From Bacillota bacterium (GTDB taxonomy: Bacteria; Bacillota; Sulfobacillia; JAJZIM01), in NCBI GenBank assembly GCA_021810565.1, contig JAJZIM010000029.1:1-36966 (forward strand): DNA of 36,966 bases. The letters are read 5' to 3'. Every line of letters begins with the position of its first letter. Position 1 is the stretch's first letter. This document shows, one piece after another, positions 7,939-15,262 of the stretch. Made by a program: the position numbers and the translations under genes. The notes under the pieces are model-generated. The model was not told the DNA's origin, ran no database searches, and saw only the letters and a program-made list of their open reading frames with translations.

Positions 7939-7967
7939 AGTATGGCACTCGCCTGGTAGACGGTCAG
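7939..7967 (-). promoter_or_regulatory. Putative sigma-A promoter of the ABC exporter operon
   Basis: Read on the minus strand, CTGACC (7967-7962) and CATACT (7944-7939) are 17 bases apart. Each matches the vegetative consensus at 4 of 6 positions. It would start transcription about 120 bases before the ATPase start. Confidence 0.4.
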
Positions 7968-8015
7968 GGATAAGGACGGCGCCGCCGCGGGACAATAGCC
8001 GCGGGGGTGTTCAAA

Positions 8016-8292
8016 TTGCGTCTGTGGCTCATGTTGCTGCTTCTCCTGGTGCTGGCGGGATTCCTGCTGCTGCGACCGGCGGCACCGACGATGCCGACGG
8101 GAGCGCATTTCGTCCTGCATAGCCCAGGCGGCGGCGGCGGGGAGAATACGGCGTGGCGGACCTGAAGGAGGCGGCGGAGGGGATCCGGGTGTCCTTGGAG
8201 GGCGGGCCGCTGTGGGGACCGACCCGGCCGGTGGGGGAGGGCACCCGAGTGGAGGTGAGCGGCCGCAAAATGCTGTGGGGCGAGGAGGAGAG
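8016..8292 (+). pseudogene. NfeD-like short membrane protein split by a frameshift
   Basis: From TTG 8016, behind GGGGGTG, one frame gives a 49-residue peptide with a hydrophobic N-terminus (LMLLLLLVLAGFLLL) and stops at 8163-8165. Overlapping it in another frame, 8141 onward reads GEYGVADLKEAAEGIRV, then GPLWGPTRPVGEGTRVEV and SGRKMLWGEEE. This resembles the C-terminal OB-fold of NfeD proteins (G-x-A-x-x-D-L-x-P-x-G, then G-x-x-V-x-V). One extra G in the GGGG run at 8139-8142 would join the two. The second frame has no stop before the dodecin gene and would run into it out of frame, so the 3' end also looks damaged. A sequencing error or programmed shift is possible. The family assignment is tentative. 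Confidence 0.4.
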
Positions 8293-8294
8293 CG

Positions 8295-8498
8295 ATGAGC
8301 GTGGTGAAAGTGATCGAACTGGTGGGGGAGTCCCGGCGAGACTGGCAGGACGCGGTGGGCAACGCGGTGGCCGAGGCGTCCCGGACCATCGACCGGATCA
8401 GCGGCGTGGAGGTATCCAATTGGACGGCCAACGTGGACCACGGGCGGATCACGGAATACAAGGCCAACGTAAAGGTGGCCTTCCAGGTCGAGCGCTGA
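8295..8498 (+). CDS. Dodecin family flavin-binding protein
   Basis: A 67-residue protein matching the dodecin family over its whole length. Dodecins form hollow dodecamers that bind FMN, riboflavin or related cofactors. The hallmark start VVKVIELVGES, the helix DWQDAVGNAVAEASRTI, the SGVEVSNWTANVDHGRI stretch with the tryptophan that stacks on flavin, and the final strand EYKANVKVAFQVE are all present. The ATG has GAGGAGGAG 6-8 bases upstream. It sits 24 bases before spoVAC, so it may be expressed with the spore genes, an unusual pairing to my knowledge. Confidence 0.9.
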   Translation: MSVVKVIELVGESRRDWQDAVGNAVAEASRTIDRISGVEVSNWTANVDHGRITEYKANVKVAFQVER

Positions 8499-8522
8499 AG
8501 CTCCGGCGGGAGGGATAAGGCG

Positions 8523-8963
8523 ATGCGGTCCCGAGAATACCAACAGTTGGTGCGCCGCCGGGAGCCGCCGCGGCCCGTGCTCGGCAACGCCCTGCGGGCC
8601 TTTCTGATCGGAGGGATCATCTGCGCCGTGGGGCAGGGAGTCTTGAATTTCTTCCTCTCCCGGGGCATGTCCCCCCAGCAGGCGGCGGCCCCGCTGTCCA
8701 TCGTGATGGTCTTCCTGGGCTCCCTGCTCACCGCTCTGGGCCTGTACGACCGGCTGGGCAAGGCGGGGGGCATGGGGGCGGGCTTGCCCATCACCGGCTT
8801 CGCCAACACCATCGTGGCGGCCGGGATGGAGTATCGGCAGGAAGGGCTGGTGCTGGGGGTGGGGGCCAAGCTGTTCACCGTGGCCGGCCCGGTCATCGTC
8901 TTCGGGCTGGTGACCGCCTTCGCGGTGGGCCTGGTGCATTGGCTGCTACGCATCGTCTCATGA
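8523..8963 (+). CDS. spoVAC: Stage V sporulation protein AC
   Basis: A 146-residue membrane protein of the SpoVA channel complex in the inner spore membrane, which carries Ca-dipicolinate into the forespore and out at germination. SpoVAC has been described as a mechanosensitive channel component. Four hydrophobic segments are visible: AFLIGGIICAVGQGVLNFFL, PLSIVMVFLGSLLTALGLY, the GAGLPITGFANTIVAAGMEY region and LFTVAGPVIVFGLVTAFAVG. The family motif YDRLGKAGGMGAGLPITGFAN is intact. The ATG has GGGAGGGAT upstream. The stop overlaps the spoVAD start as ATGA. Confidence 0.95.
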   Translation: MRSREYQQLVRRREPPRPVLGNALRAFLIGGIICAVGQGVLNFFLSRGMSPQQAAAPLSIVMVFLGSLLTALGLYDRLGKAGGMGAGLPITGFANTIVAAGMEYRQEGLVLGVGAKLFTVAGPVIVFGLVTAFAVGLVHWLLRIVS

Positions 8964-9976
8964 GTGGGCAGCGTCGCGGTGCCACGGTGCTGTTCTCGCC
9001 GCCGGTGTCCATCGCGGCTACGGGCACGGCGGTGGGCCCCAAGGAAGGCCAGGGCCCCCTCGGTCCACGCTTCGACCGGGTGGAGACCGACGAGCTCTTG
9101 GGACAAGGCTCCTGGGAGCAGGCGGAGGTGCAGCTTTTTCTGGGAGCGGCCCGGATTGCCTTGGCCAAGGCCGGGCGCCAGCCCGGGGAGGTGGACCTGC
9201 TCCTGGCGGGGGACCTGCTGAACCAAATCGTGGTCTCCAACTTCGCCGCCGCCCAACTAGGCATACCCTTCCTAGGCCTGTACAACGCCTGCGCCTCCCT
9301 GGCGGAGGGGCTGGCCCTGGGGGCGATGCTCCTGGGTGGTGGCATGGCCCAGCGCGCCCTGGTGGTGGCCTCCAGCCACCATCTGACCTCCGAGCGCCAG
9401 TACCGCTTTCCGGTGGAACTGGGGGTGCAGCGCACCCCCACCGCCCAGTGGACCACCACCGGAGCGGGGGCGCTGCTGCTGGAGGAGGCCGCCGGGGGAC
9501 CGGCCATAACCGCCGCGACCCTGGGCACGGTGCAGGACCTGGGGATAAAGGACGTGAACAACATGGGTGCGGCCATGGCCCCGGCGGCCGCCGCCACCAT
9601 CGCCCGCCATCTGCGGGAGACGGGGCGCACCCCGGCCTACTACGATCTGGTGGTCTCCGGGGATCTGGGGCGGGTGGGGGTGCCCCTGGCCAAGGAGCTA
9701 TTGTCCCGGGAAGGATTCGCCTGCGGGGACAATTTCACCGATTGCGGCATCCTGCTCTACGAACCAGGGCAGGACGTGCATGCCGGCGGCAGCGGCGCCG
9801 CCTGCTCCGCGGTGGTGCTGGGGGCGGAGCTTTGGCGCCGGCTGGCCCAGGGGGAATTGCGGCGCATCCTCTTCGTGGGCACCGGCGCCTTGCACAACGT
9901 CACCACCTACCAGCAGGGATCCTCGGTGCCGGGGGTGGCCCACGCCGTGGCCATCGAGGGGAGGATCGGCGCATGA
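8960..9976 (+). CDS. spoVAD: Stage V sporulation protein AD
   Basis: A 338-residue soluble thiolase-fold protein that binds dipicolinic acid on the SpoVA channel. It begins SGQRRGATVLFSPPVSI and includes NACASLAEGLALGAMLLGGG, SSHHLTSERQYRFPVELG and FTDCGILLYEPGQDVHAGGSG, all family landmarks. I use ATG 8960, which overlaps the spoVAC stop by four bases; an upstream in-frame start at 8939 lies inside spoVAC. The length is as usual for SpoVAD. It overlaps spoVAEb the same way, giving translational coupling along C-D-Eb. Confidence 0.96.
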   Translation: MSGQRRGATVLFSPPVSIAATGTAVGPKEGQGPLGPRFDRVETDELLGQGSWEQAEVQLFLGAARIALAKAGRQPGEVDLLLAGDLLNQIVVSNFAAAQLGIPFLGLYNACASLAEGLALGAMLLGGGMAQRALVVASSHHLTSERQYRFPVELGVQRTPTAQWTTTGAGALLLEEAAGGPAITAATLGTVQDLGIKDVNNMGAAMAPAAAATIARHLRETGRTPAYYDLVVSGDLGRVGVPLAKELLSREGFACGDNFTDCGILLYEPGQDVHAGGSGAACSAVVLGAELWRRLAQGELRRILFVGTGALHNVTTYQQGSSVPGVAHAVAIEGRIGA

Positions 9977-10323
9977 GCTACCTGATCGCCTTCCTGGTGG
10001 GGGGAGCGCTGTGCCTGGTGGCCCAACTGGTCCTGGATCTGGGCCGGCTCACCGTGGCTCACGTGATGGTCATCTTCGTGGTGGCGGGAGCCCTGGCGGG
10101 GGGCCTGGGTCTGTACGGTCCCCTGGTGCGCTTCGCCGGGGCCGGGGCCAGCGTTCCCGTGTCCGGCTTCGGCTACGCCCTGGTGCAGGGGGTGCTGCAG
10201 GACGTGCATCGCAGCGGCTTTTTGGGCATCTTCACCGGCGGCCTGAAGGCCACCGCCGCGGGCATCAAGGCGGCGGTGATCTTCGGCTATCTGGCCGCGC
10301 TGCTCAGCCGACCCCGCAATTGA
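9973..10323 (+). CDS. spoVAE: Stage V sporulation protein AE (AEb type)
   Basis: A 116-residue membrane protein of the SpoVAEb type, third member of the conserved C-D-Eb core of the dipicolinate channel. It has hydrophobic stretches at the N-terminus (YLIAFLVGGALCLVAQLVLD), the middle (VMVIFVVAGALAGGLGLYG) and the C-terminus (IKAAVIFGYLAALLS), and the motif GAGASVPVSGFGYALVQGV, which is related to the spoVAC motif. The ATG overlaps the spoVAD stop (ATGA). No spoVAA, AB, AEa or AF lies here, so the cluster is the minimal set common in Clostridia. A hairpin with a T run follows. Confidence 0.94.
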   Translation: MSYLIAFLVGGALCLVAQLVLDLGRLTVAHVMVIFVVAGALAGGLGLYGPLVRFAGAGASVPVSGFGYALVQGVLQDVHRSGFLGIFTGGLKATAAGIKAAVIFGYLAALLSRPRN

Positions 10324-10360
10324 GCGCCCTCGGCGGTCCGGTGCCGGAAGGGTGGCCGCT

Positions 10361-10390
10361 CCGGGGTTTTCGGCCGGGGCCCGGTTTTTT
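10361..10390 (+). terminator. Terminator after the spoVA cluster
   Basis: CCGGG at 10361-10365 can pair with CCCGG at 10380-10384; a smaller alternative is the CCGG-CCGG stem at 10374-10384. A run of six T follows at 10385-10390. It lies about 40 bases after the spoVAE stop and just before the next promoter. Confidence 0.65.
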
Positions 10391-10395
10391 CTCGG

Positions 10396-10424
10396 TTGTC
10401 ATACCGCTCGCCCCCTGCTAGAAT
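10396..10424 (+). promoter_or_regulatory. Sigma-A promoter of the activase gene
   Basis: TTGTCA (10396-10401) and TAGAAT (10419-10424) are separated by exactly 17 bases, each matching the consensus at 5 of 6 positions. This is among the best promoters in the window. It places the start site near 10431, so the coding region must begin downstream, which favours TTG 10444. Confidence 0.75.
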
Positions 10425-10443
10425 GGCCTTGGGGGTGAAGTGT

Positions 10444-11430
10444 TTGCAGGGATATCTGGGCATCGACGTGGGGTCGGTCACCACCAAGGTGGTGGCCATG
10501 GATGAAGAGCGGGGCGTTTTGGCCAGCGTGTATCGCCGCACGGGGGGCGAGCCCATCCGGGCGGTGCAGGCAGGTCTTTCGGAGATCCGGGACATGATTC
10601 CGCCCCAGTTCACCGTCCGGGGAGTCGGCACCACCGGCAGCGGTCGGCAGCTCACCTCCGTGGTGGTGGGGGGCGATGTGGTGAAGAACGAGATCACCGC
10701 CCATGCCGTGGCTGCCCTGCAGCTCATGCCGGATGTGCGTACCATCCTGGAGATCGGCGGTCAGGACTCCAAGATCATCATCCTGCGGGACGGCGTGGTG
10801 GTGGACTTCGCCATGAACTCCGTGTGCGCGGCGGGCACCGGCTCCTTCCTGGACCGGCAGGCGGCCCGGCTGGGGCTGCCCATCGAGGAGTTCGGTGGCC
10901 TGGCCCTGACCAGCGAGTCCCCGGTGCGCATCGCCGGTCGCTGCGCCGTCTTCGCCGAGTCGGACATGGTCCACAAGCAGCAGGTGGGCTATCCCCGGGA
11001 GGACATCGTCAAGGGACTGTGCGAGGCCTTGGTGCGCAACTACCTGAACAACGTGGGCAAGGGCAAGGACGTGCAGCAACCGGTACTCTTCCAGGGCGGC
11101 GTGTCCGCCAACCTGGGCATCAAGCAGGCCTTCGAGGAGGCCTTGGGCTTTGCGGTGCAGGTGCCCGAGCACAGCAAGGTGATGGGGGCCCTGGGGGCGG
11201 CCATCCTGGCCCAGGAAGCGGTGGCCCGGTCGGCGGCGCCCACCGCCTTTCGCGGCTTCGGTGTGGTGGACGCCCACTACGACACCCGCAATTTCGAGTG
11301 CCAGGTCTGCGCCGACAAGTGCGACATCATGGAGGTCAAGGTGGACGGCAAGGTGGCGGCCCGCTGGGGCGGCCGCTGCGACCGCTGGGAACGGGTCCGC
11401 GAGCCGCAAAGGGCGCGCGCCAAGGCTTAG
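10444..11430 (+). CDS. 2-hydroxyacyl-CoA dehydratase activase (BadF/BadG/BcrA/HgdC family) with Cys-rich tail
   Basis: A 328-residue ATPase of the family that injects a high-energy electron into 2-hydroxyacyl-CoA dehydratases or benzoyl-CoA reductases. It has phosphate-1 GIDVGSVTTKVV, GGQDSKIIIL and CAAGTGSFLDRQ, and C128 and C167 lie where HgdC holds the [4Fe-4S] cluster shared between two subunits. After the ATPase fold, about 40 residues carry a second cysteine set (FECQVCADKCDIM and GGRCDRW), as at the start of the second part of the very large activase/DUF2229 fusion proteins. No dehydratase gene adjoins it, so the partner is unknown. I choose TTG 10444 because the promoter excludes the earliest starts and GGGGGTG lies 6 bases before it; GTG 10435 would be nearly leaderless. 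Confidence 0.88.
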   Translation: MQGYLGIDVGSVTTKVVAMDEERGVLASVYRRTGGEPIRAVQAGLSEIRDMIPPQFTVRGVGTTGSGRQLTSVVVGGDVVKNEITAHAVAALQLMPDVRTILEIGGQDSKIIILRDGVVVDFAMNSVCAAGTGSFLDRQAARLGLPIEEFGGLALTSESPVRIAGRCAVFAESDMVHKQQVGYPREDIVKGLCEALVRNYLNNVGKGKDVQQPVLFQGGVSANLGIKQAFEEALGFAVQVPEHSKVMGALGAAILAQEAVARSAAPTAFRGFGVVDAHYDTRNFECQVCADKCDIMEVKVDGKVAARWGGRCDRWERVREPQRARAKA

Positions 11431-11435
11431 GGGCC

Positions 11436-11462
11436 GGGCGGCGGGGAACTCCCCCGCCGCCC
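11436..11462. terminator. GC-rich hairpin between convergent genes
   Basis: GGGCGGCGGGG (11436-11446) and CCCCGCCGCCC (11452-11462) form an 11-pair perfect stem with loop AACTC. It lies between the activase stop and the convergent adaptor stop. There is no T run on either side, so it may be a transcript-stabilising or bidirectional stop structure rather than a classical terminator. Confidence 0.5.
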
Positions 11463-11467
11463 GCCTG

Positions 11468-12919
11468 CTACCAGCGGGGGCGGCAGGCACCGGGGGGCAG
11501 GAGGCGCTCGCCCGCCTTAAGCTCGGGGGAGACCAGCTGTACATAGTCGCCCTGCTTCAGCCCGGTGCGCACCAGAAGGAACCCGGGGCTATTGGCCAGG
11601 CAGACGCCCCGCAGGTGATGATGGTGCGCCACATAGCGCTTCGGGGCATACAGGGCGTGGGCAGCCGAGGCCAGGAAGGCCACCCGCACGGTCATCCCCG
11701 CCCGCAGGCTACCGCGGTTGGCCACGGTGACCTGCACCGGGAAGCTGTTGACCCCCTGCACCGTCTGAGCCTGCGGCGCGATGCGGAACACCTTCCCGGC
11801 GAACACGGCCCCCGGCATGTCCCCGGTGGTGATCTGGGCCGGCTGCCCCGGATGCACCATGGCGATCCGGTCCTCGTCCACCTGGGCCACCACCTTCAGG
11901 GCCTTCCCGCCCACCAGGGACACCACCGTCGTGCCAGGCCCCACCACATCCCCCACCTGAAAGGGGGCGCTGGCCACCACCCCGGCGAAGGGGGCGGTGA
12001 TGCTGGTCCGGCTCAGGGCGTGGCTAGCCTGACGGTACGCGGCGGCGGCCTGGTCCACGGCGGCCTGAGCCGCCGCCACGGCCTGGGTAGTGGCCGGGGC
12101 CGTCTCCAGGGCATAGCCGGCCTGGGCCTGGGCGTAGGCCTTTTGGGCGGCGGCCAGGCCCGCCGCTGCCTGGTCCAGGGCGCTCTTCAACTGCACCGGG
12201 TTGTTCACCGCCGTTTGTGCCTGCGTCAGGGCCTCCTGGGCGTTGGTCACCTGGGCCTGAGCCTGGGCCGCCGCCGCGGCGGCCTGGTCGTAGGCCTGGT
12301 GGGCCTGGATCACGGGCAGGGCGGTGGGTGGATAGGCCTCTTTGGCCAGGGCCAATTGCAGATTCGCCTCCTGAGCCTGCTGGCTGGCGGAAGCGTAGGC
12401 GGTCTGGGCCTGGGTCAGGTCGGCCTGGGCTGCGGCCACCTGGCGTTGGGCGGATTGCACGCCTTGGCTAAAGGCCGCCTGGGCGTCGGTGTAGGCGGTC
12501 TGGGCGCCGGCCAGGGCGGTCTTGGCCGCGGCCAGTTGGGCCTGATCGCGGGCCAATTGCTGGGCGGTGGGCCCGGCGGTGAGTTGGGCGAGTTCGGCCT
12601 GGGCGCGGGCCAGCCCCGCCGCCGCCTGGGCGGCGGCCTCCCGGAAACGCGCCGCGTGCAGGGTGGCCAGGACCTGGCCGGAGCGCACCCTTTGGCCCCG
12701 TACCGCGCTCAGGCTGGCCAGGCGGCCACCGGCGGGGAAGCTCAGGCTGACCCGCTGCCATGCCTCCACCGTGCCGGCGGCGGACACCGATTCCCGCAAG
12801 GTGCCCTGGCGCAGGGAGAAGGTCGGCGAGGGGGCGGGCCCGGTGCGGGCATGAGCGGCGAACCAACCGGCGCCTCCCAGCACCGCCAGGACGCCTGCGA
12901 TCAGGAGCGCCTTCTTCAT
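11468..12919 (-). CDS. HlyD/RND-type membrane fusion (adaptor) protein
   Basis: A 483-residue secreted or membrane-anchored adaptor for the MMPL exporter encoded just upstream. The N-terminus KKALLIAGVLAVLGGAGWFA is a signal anchor. A lipoyl half follows (GTLRESVSAAGTVEAWQRVS), then roughly 200 residues of Ala/Gln-rich heptads from AAGLARAQAELAQLTAG to YRQASHALS, predicted as a long alpha-hairpin. The second lipoyl half (ITAPFAGVVASAPFQVGDVV) and a beta-barrel (VVAQVDEDRIAMVHPGQPAQI) come next, with a C-terminal membrane-proximal part. A histidine run lies near residue 435. The ATG overlaps the MMPL stop (ATGA) and has AAGGAGG upstream. The substrate is unknown. Confidence 0.88.
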   Translation of the reverse strand: MKKALLIAGVLAVLGGAGWFAAHARTGPAPSPTFSLRQGTLRESVSAAGTVEAWQRVSLSFPAGGRLASLSAVRGQRVRSGQVLATLHAARFREAAAQAAAGLARAQAELAQLTAGPTAQQLARDQAQLAAAKTALAGAQTAYTDAQAAFSQGVQSAQRQVAAAQADLTQAQTAYASASQQAQEANLQLALAKEAYPPTALPVIQAHQAYDQAAAAAAQAQAQVTNAQEALTQAQTAVNNPVQLKSALDQAAAGLAAAQKAYAQAQAGYALETAPATTQAVAAAQAAVDQAAAAYRQASHALSRTSITAPFAGVVASAPFQVGDVVGPGTTVVSLVGGKALKVVAQVDEDRIAMVHPGQPAQITTGDMPGAVFAGKVFRIAPQAQTVQGVNSFPVQVTVANRGSLRAGMTVRVAFLASAAHALYAPKRYVAHHHHLRGVCLANSPGFLLVRTGLKQGDYVQLVSPELKAGERLLPPGACRPRW

Positions 12920-15129
12920 CGCTTCGTGCCTCCTTCAGGAGCTAGGGGTGGGCGCTTGGGTCGGCGGCCGGGCAGCCACCAGTTCCACGGGCCCAGAATG
13001 GCCATGGAGGCCGGCACCAGCAAGGTTCGGATCACGGTGGCGTCCAGCACCACGGCGAAAGCCATGCCCAGGCCCATCTCCTTCATGAACTCCAACTGGC
13101 TGAAACCGAACACCACGAACACGCTGACCATCAGGAAGGCGGCGCTGGTGATGAGTCCCGCGGTCTCCTCCAGCCCCCGGACCACGCTCTCCCGGTTGTC
13201 GCCCGAGGCCCGGTAGCGCTCGCGGATGCGGCTGAGCAGGAATACCTCGTAATCCGTGGAGAGGCCGAACAGGACGGCGAAGATCAGCGGGGGCGCCTCC
13301 CAGGTCACGGCTCCCGGGGAATGGAAGCCGAGGAGGGCGGCGCCGTAGCCGTCCTGAAACACCAGGACCAAGAAACCATAGGCCGCCAGGGTGGACAGCA
13401 GGGTCAAGAGGACGGCCTTCAGGGGCAGCAGCACGGAGCGGAAAAGGGCGAAGAGCAGCAGGTAGGACAGGAGCATGACCGACACCACCACGAAGGGGGC
13501 CGAGGTGCGGATGCGGCTGACGACGTCCGCGGTCTGGGCCGCGCCGCCCCCCACCAGCACCTGCCCGTCCAGACCGTGGAAGCCGCTCAGGAAGCGGCGC
13601 ACCCTCCCCACCAGGGCCAGACTGGCCTGGGAACTGGGCGGACTCTTGGGATATACCCAGACTAGGGTGGTGTGGTCGTGGGAACCGAGCAGGGTTTTCA
13701 GGGCCGCGGGACGGCGGCTCATGGTGGGAAGGCCCCGGAGGGTGGCGGCGCTCAGGTCGGTCAGACCGCGGACCTTCTTCACGTCGGAGAGTTTTCCCAG
13801 ATCCCGCTCCAGGCGGCGCAGGTCGGACAACACCCGGGGCGAGCTGATCCGGGAGGAGGTGCGCAACGTCAGGACCAGCGGCCCCATGGAGCCGGCACCG
13901 AAGGCCGCCGTGTAGAGCTGGTAGCCCTGCCGGGCGCGGCTGGCGGCGGGCAGTGCCGCGCTGCCGGGTTCCCACAGGCGCAGGCCCGCGGCCGGCAGGG
14001 CCAGGAGGACCAGAAAGGCCACGGCACCCAGCAGGACGGCCCACGGACGATGCATGATGCGCCGAGCCAGGCCTTCCCACATCCCCCGTCCCCAGGACAC
14101 CCGGCGGCGCAGCCGTCCCAGGGCGGCGGGCCATTCCAACCCGGGGCCGAGGCAGGCCAAGAGGGCCGGGGTCAGGGTCAGGGAGGCGAGGAGGGTGAAG
14201 GCGACGGCGGCGGCCACCCCCAAGGCCAGGGAGGCCAACAGGGGCTGATTTATGGTGGACAGGGCCAGATTGGTGGCCAGCACCACGAGGCCGGAGAAGG
14301 CCACGGCCTCGCCGGCGGTGGCCATGGTGGCCGCCGCCGCGTCCCGGGTGGTGCGTCCCCCGCGCACCTCGCGCCGGAAGCGGGTGACCAGGAGCAGGGA
14401 GTAGTCGATGCCCACCCCCAGCCCGATCATGGCGGCGGCCTCCTGGACGTTGCTGGTGAGGGGCAGGAAGGAATGGAGGGCGTACAGCGCGGCCAGGCCC
14501 AGGGTGATGCCGGCGAAGGCGGAGATGAGGGGCACCATCGCCGCCGCCAGGGAGCCGAAGATGAGCACCAGGGCCAGGAAGGTCACCGGCAGGGTCCACC
14601 GCTCGGCGCGGCCCAGATCGGCCATGACCGTGTGGTCGAAGGCGTAGGAGAGGGGGGCGTCGCCCGTGAGGCGGACGGTGAGGGCCTGAGGGAGGTGCAC
14701 CCGGGCCAGGCGCCGGCGCAGGGATGGCACCGAGTGCTCCCCTTGGACGGTGTGGCGGGCGTGCAGTATCACATCCAGATATGCCAGGTGGCGGTGGGGG
14801 GAGAAGTAGGGGCCGGTGACCTTGTGCACCGCGGCGGCATCCTTCAACTGCCGGGCCGCTTGGCGGATGGCCAACTGGTCCAACGCGTCCAAAGGGCGCG
14901 CGCCGCGATGAAAGACCACCAAGGTGGTGGCGTGGCGCGTGGCGGGAAAGCGGCTCTCCCAAAGGGCCTTGGCCCGGGCCGAGGGACTGCCGGGCGCCCC
15001 CTGTCCCGTGGCGTTCAACACCCGGATCAGGGAGAAGGAGTAGGGGAGAGCCAGGAGCAGCACCCCGGCCCACAGGGCCACCACCCACCAGCGCCGCCTG
15101 GCCGCGGCATGGCCCAGGGTCTGGAACAA
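12916..15129 (-). CDS. MMPL family RND exporter
   Basis: A 737-residue transporter of the MMPL branch of the RND superfamily, which exports lipids or drugs using the proton gradient. It begins with a membrane helix (WWVVALWAGVLLLALPYSFSL) and an extracellular domain. A helix bundle follows with the conserved GLGVGIDYSLLLVTRFRRE, an MMPL hallmark. The second half repeats this order and has the matching LFGLSTDYEVFLLSRIRERY and, in the last helices, SAAFLMVSVFVVFGFSQLEFMKEMG cut here as SAAFLMVSVFVVFGF. The start is TTG 15129, preceded by GGGAGGG; the ATG at 15136 is out of frame. A good promoter lies at 15166-15194. Confidence 0.93.
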   Translation of the reverse strand: MFQTLGHAAARRRWWVVALWAGVLLLALPYSFSLIRVLNATGQGAPGSPSARAKALWESRFPATRHATTLVVFHRGARPLDALDQLAIRQAARQLKDAAAVHKVTGPYFSPHRHLAYLDVILHARHTVQGEHSVPSLRRRLARVHLPQALTVRLTGDAPLSYAFDHTVMADLGRAERWTLPVTFLALVLIFGSLAAAMVPLISAFAGITLGLAALYALHSFLPLTSNVQEAAAMIGLGVGIDYSLLLVTRFRREVRGGRTTRDAAAATMATAGEAVAFSGLVVLATNLALSTINQPLLASLALGVAAAVAFTLLASLTLTPALLACLGPGLEWPAALGRLRRRVSWGRGMWEGLARRIMHRPWAVLLGAVAFLVLLALPAAGLRLWEPGSAALPAASRARQGYQLYTAAFGAGSMGPLVLTLRTSSRISSPRVLSDLRRLERDLGKLSDVKKVRGLTDLSAATLRGLPTMSRRPAALKTLLGSHDHTTLVWVYPKSPPSSQASLALVGRVRRFLSGFHGLDGQVLVGGGAAQTADVVSRIRTSAPFVVVSVMLLSYLLLFALFRSVLLPLKAVLLTLLSTLAAYGFLVLVFQDGYGAALLGFHSPGAVTWEAPPLIFAVLFGLSTDYEVFLLSRIRERYRASGDNRESVVRGLEETAGLITSAAFLMVSVFVVFGFSQLEFMKEMGLGMAFAVVLDATVIRTLLVPASMAILGPWNWWLPGRRPKRPPLAPEGGTKR

Positions 15130-15165
15130 AAGGCATCCCTCCCTGGCCGTGGGGCGTTCCAGGGA

Positions 15166-15194
15166 ATTGTATCATGACCGGGCGGGGGGGACAA
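15166..15194 (-). promoter_or_regulatory. Sigma-A promoter of the MMPL-adaptor operon
   Basis: On the minus strand TTGTCC (15194-15189) and TACAAT (15171-15166) are 17 bases apart, and the -10 box has an extended TGA just before it. The -10 matches the consensus at 5 of 6 positions. Transcription would start about 30 bases before the TTG start codon. Confidence 0.65.
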
Positions 15195-15262
15195 CCGGCC
15201 CGCCGACAGGAATCGGGACGCGGCGGGGCGAATAGCTTGGGCCATGGGAGGAGAGGAAGAGC

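Noticed and set aside
7813-7995. N-terminal extension of the ABC ATPase
   Set aside because: The 61 added residues are Arg/Pro-rich and not part of any ATPase fold, and the ATG at 7812 has its own ribosome site.
8153-8518. A 121-codon ORF over the dodecin gene
   Set aside because: Its first 45 codons are the NfeD-like segment, but the rest overlaps dodecin out of frame and is low complexity.
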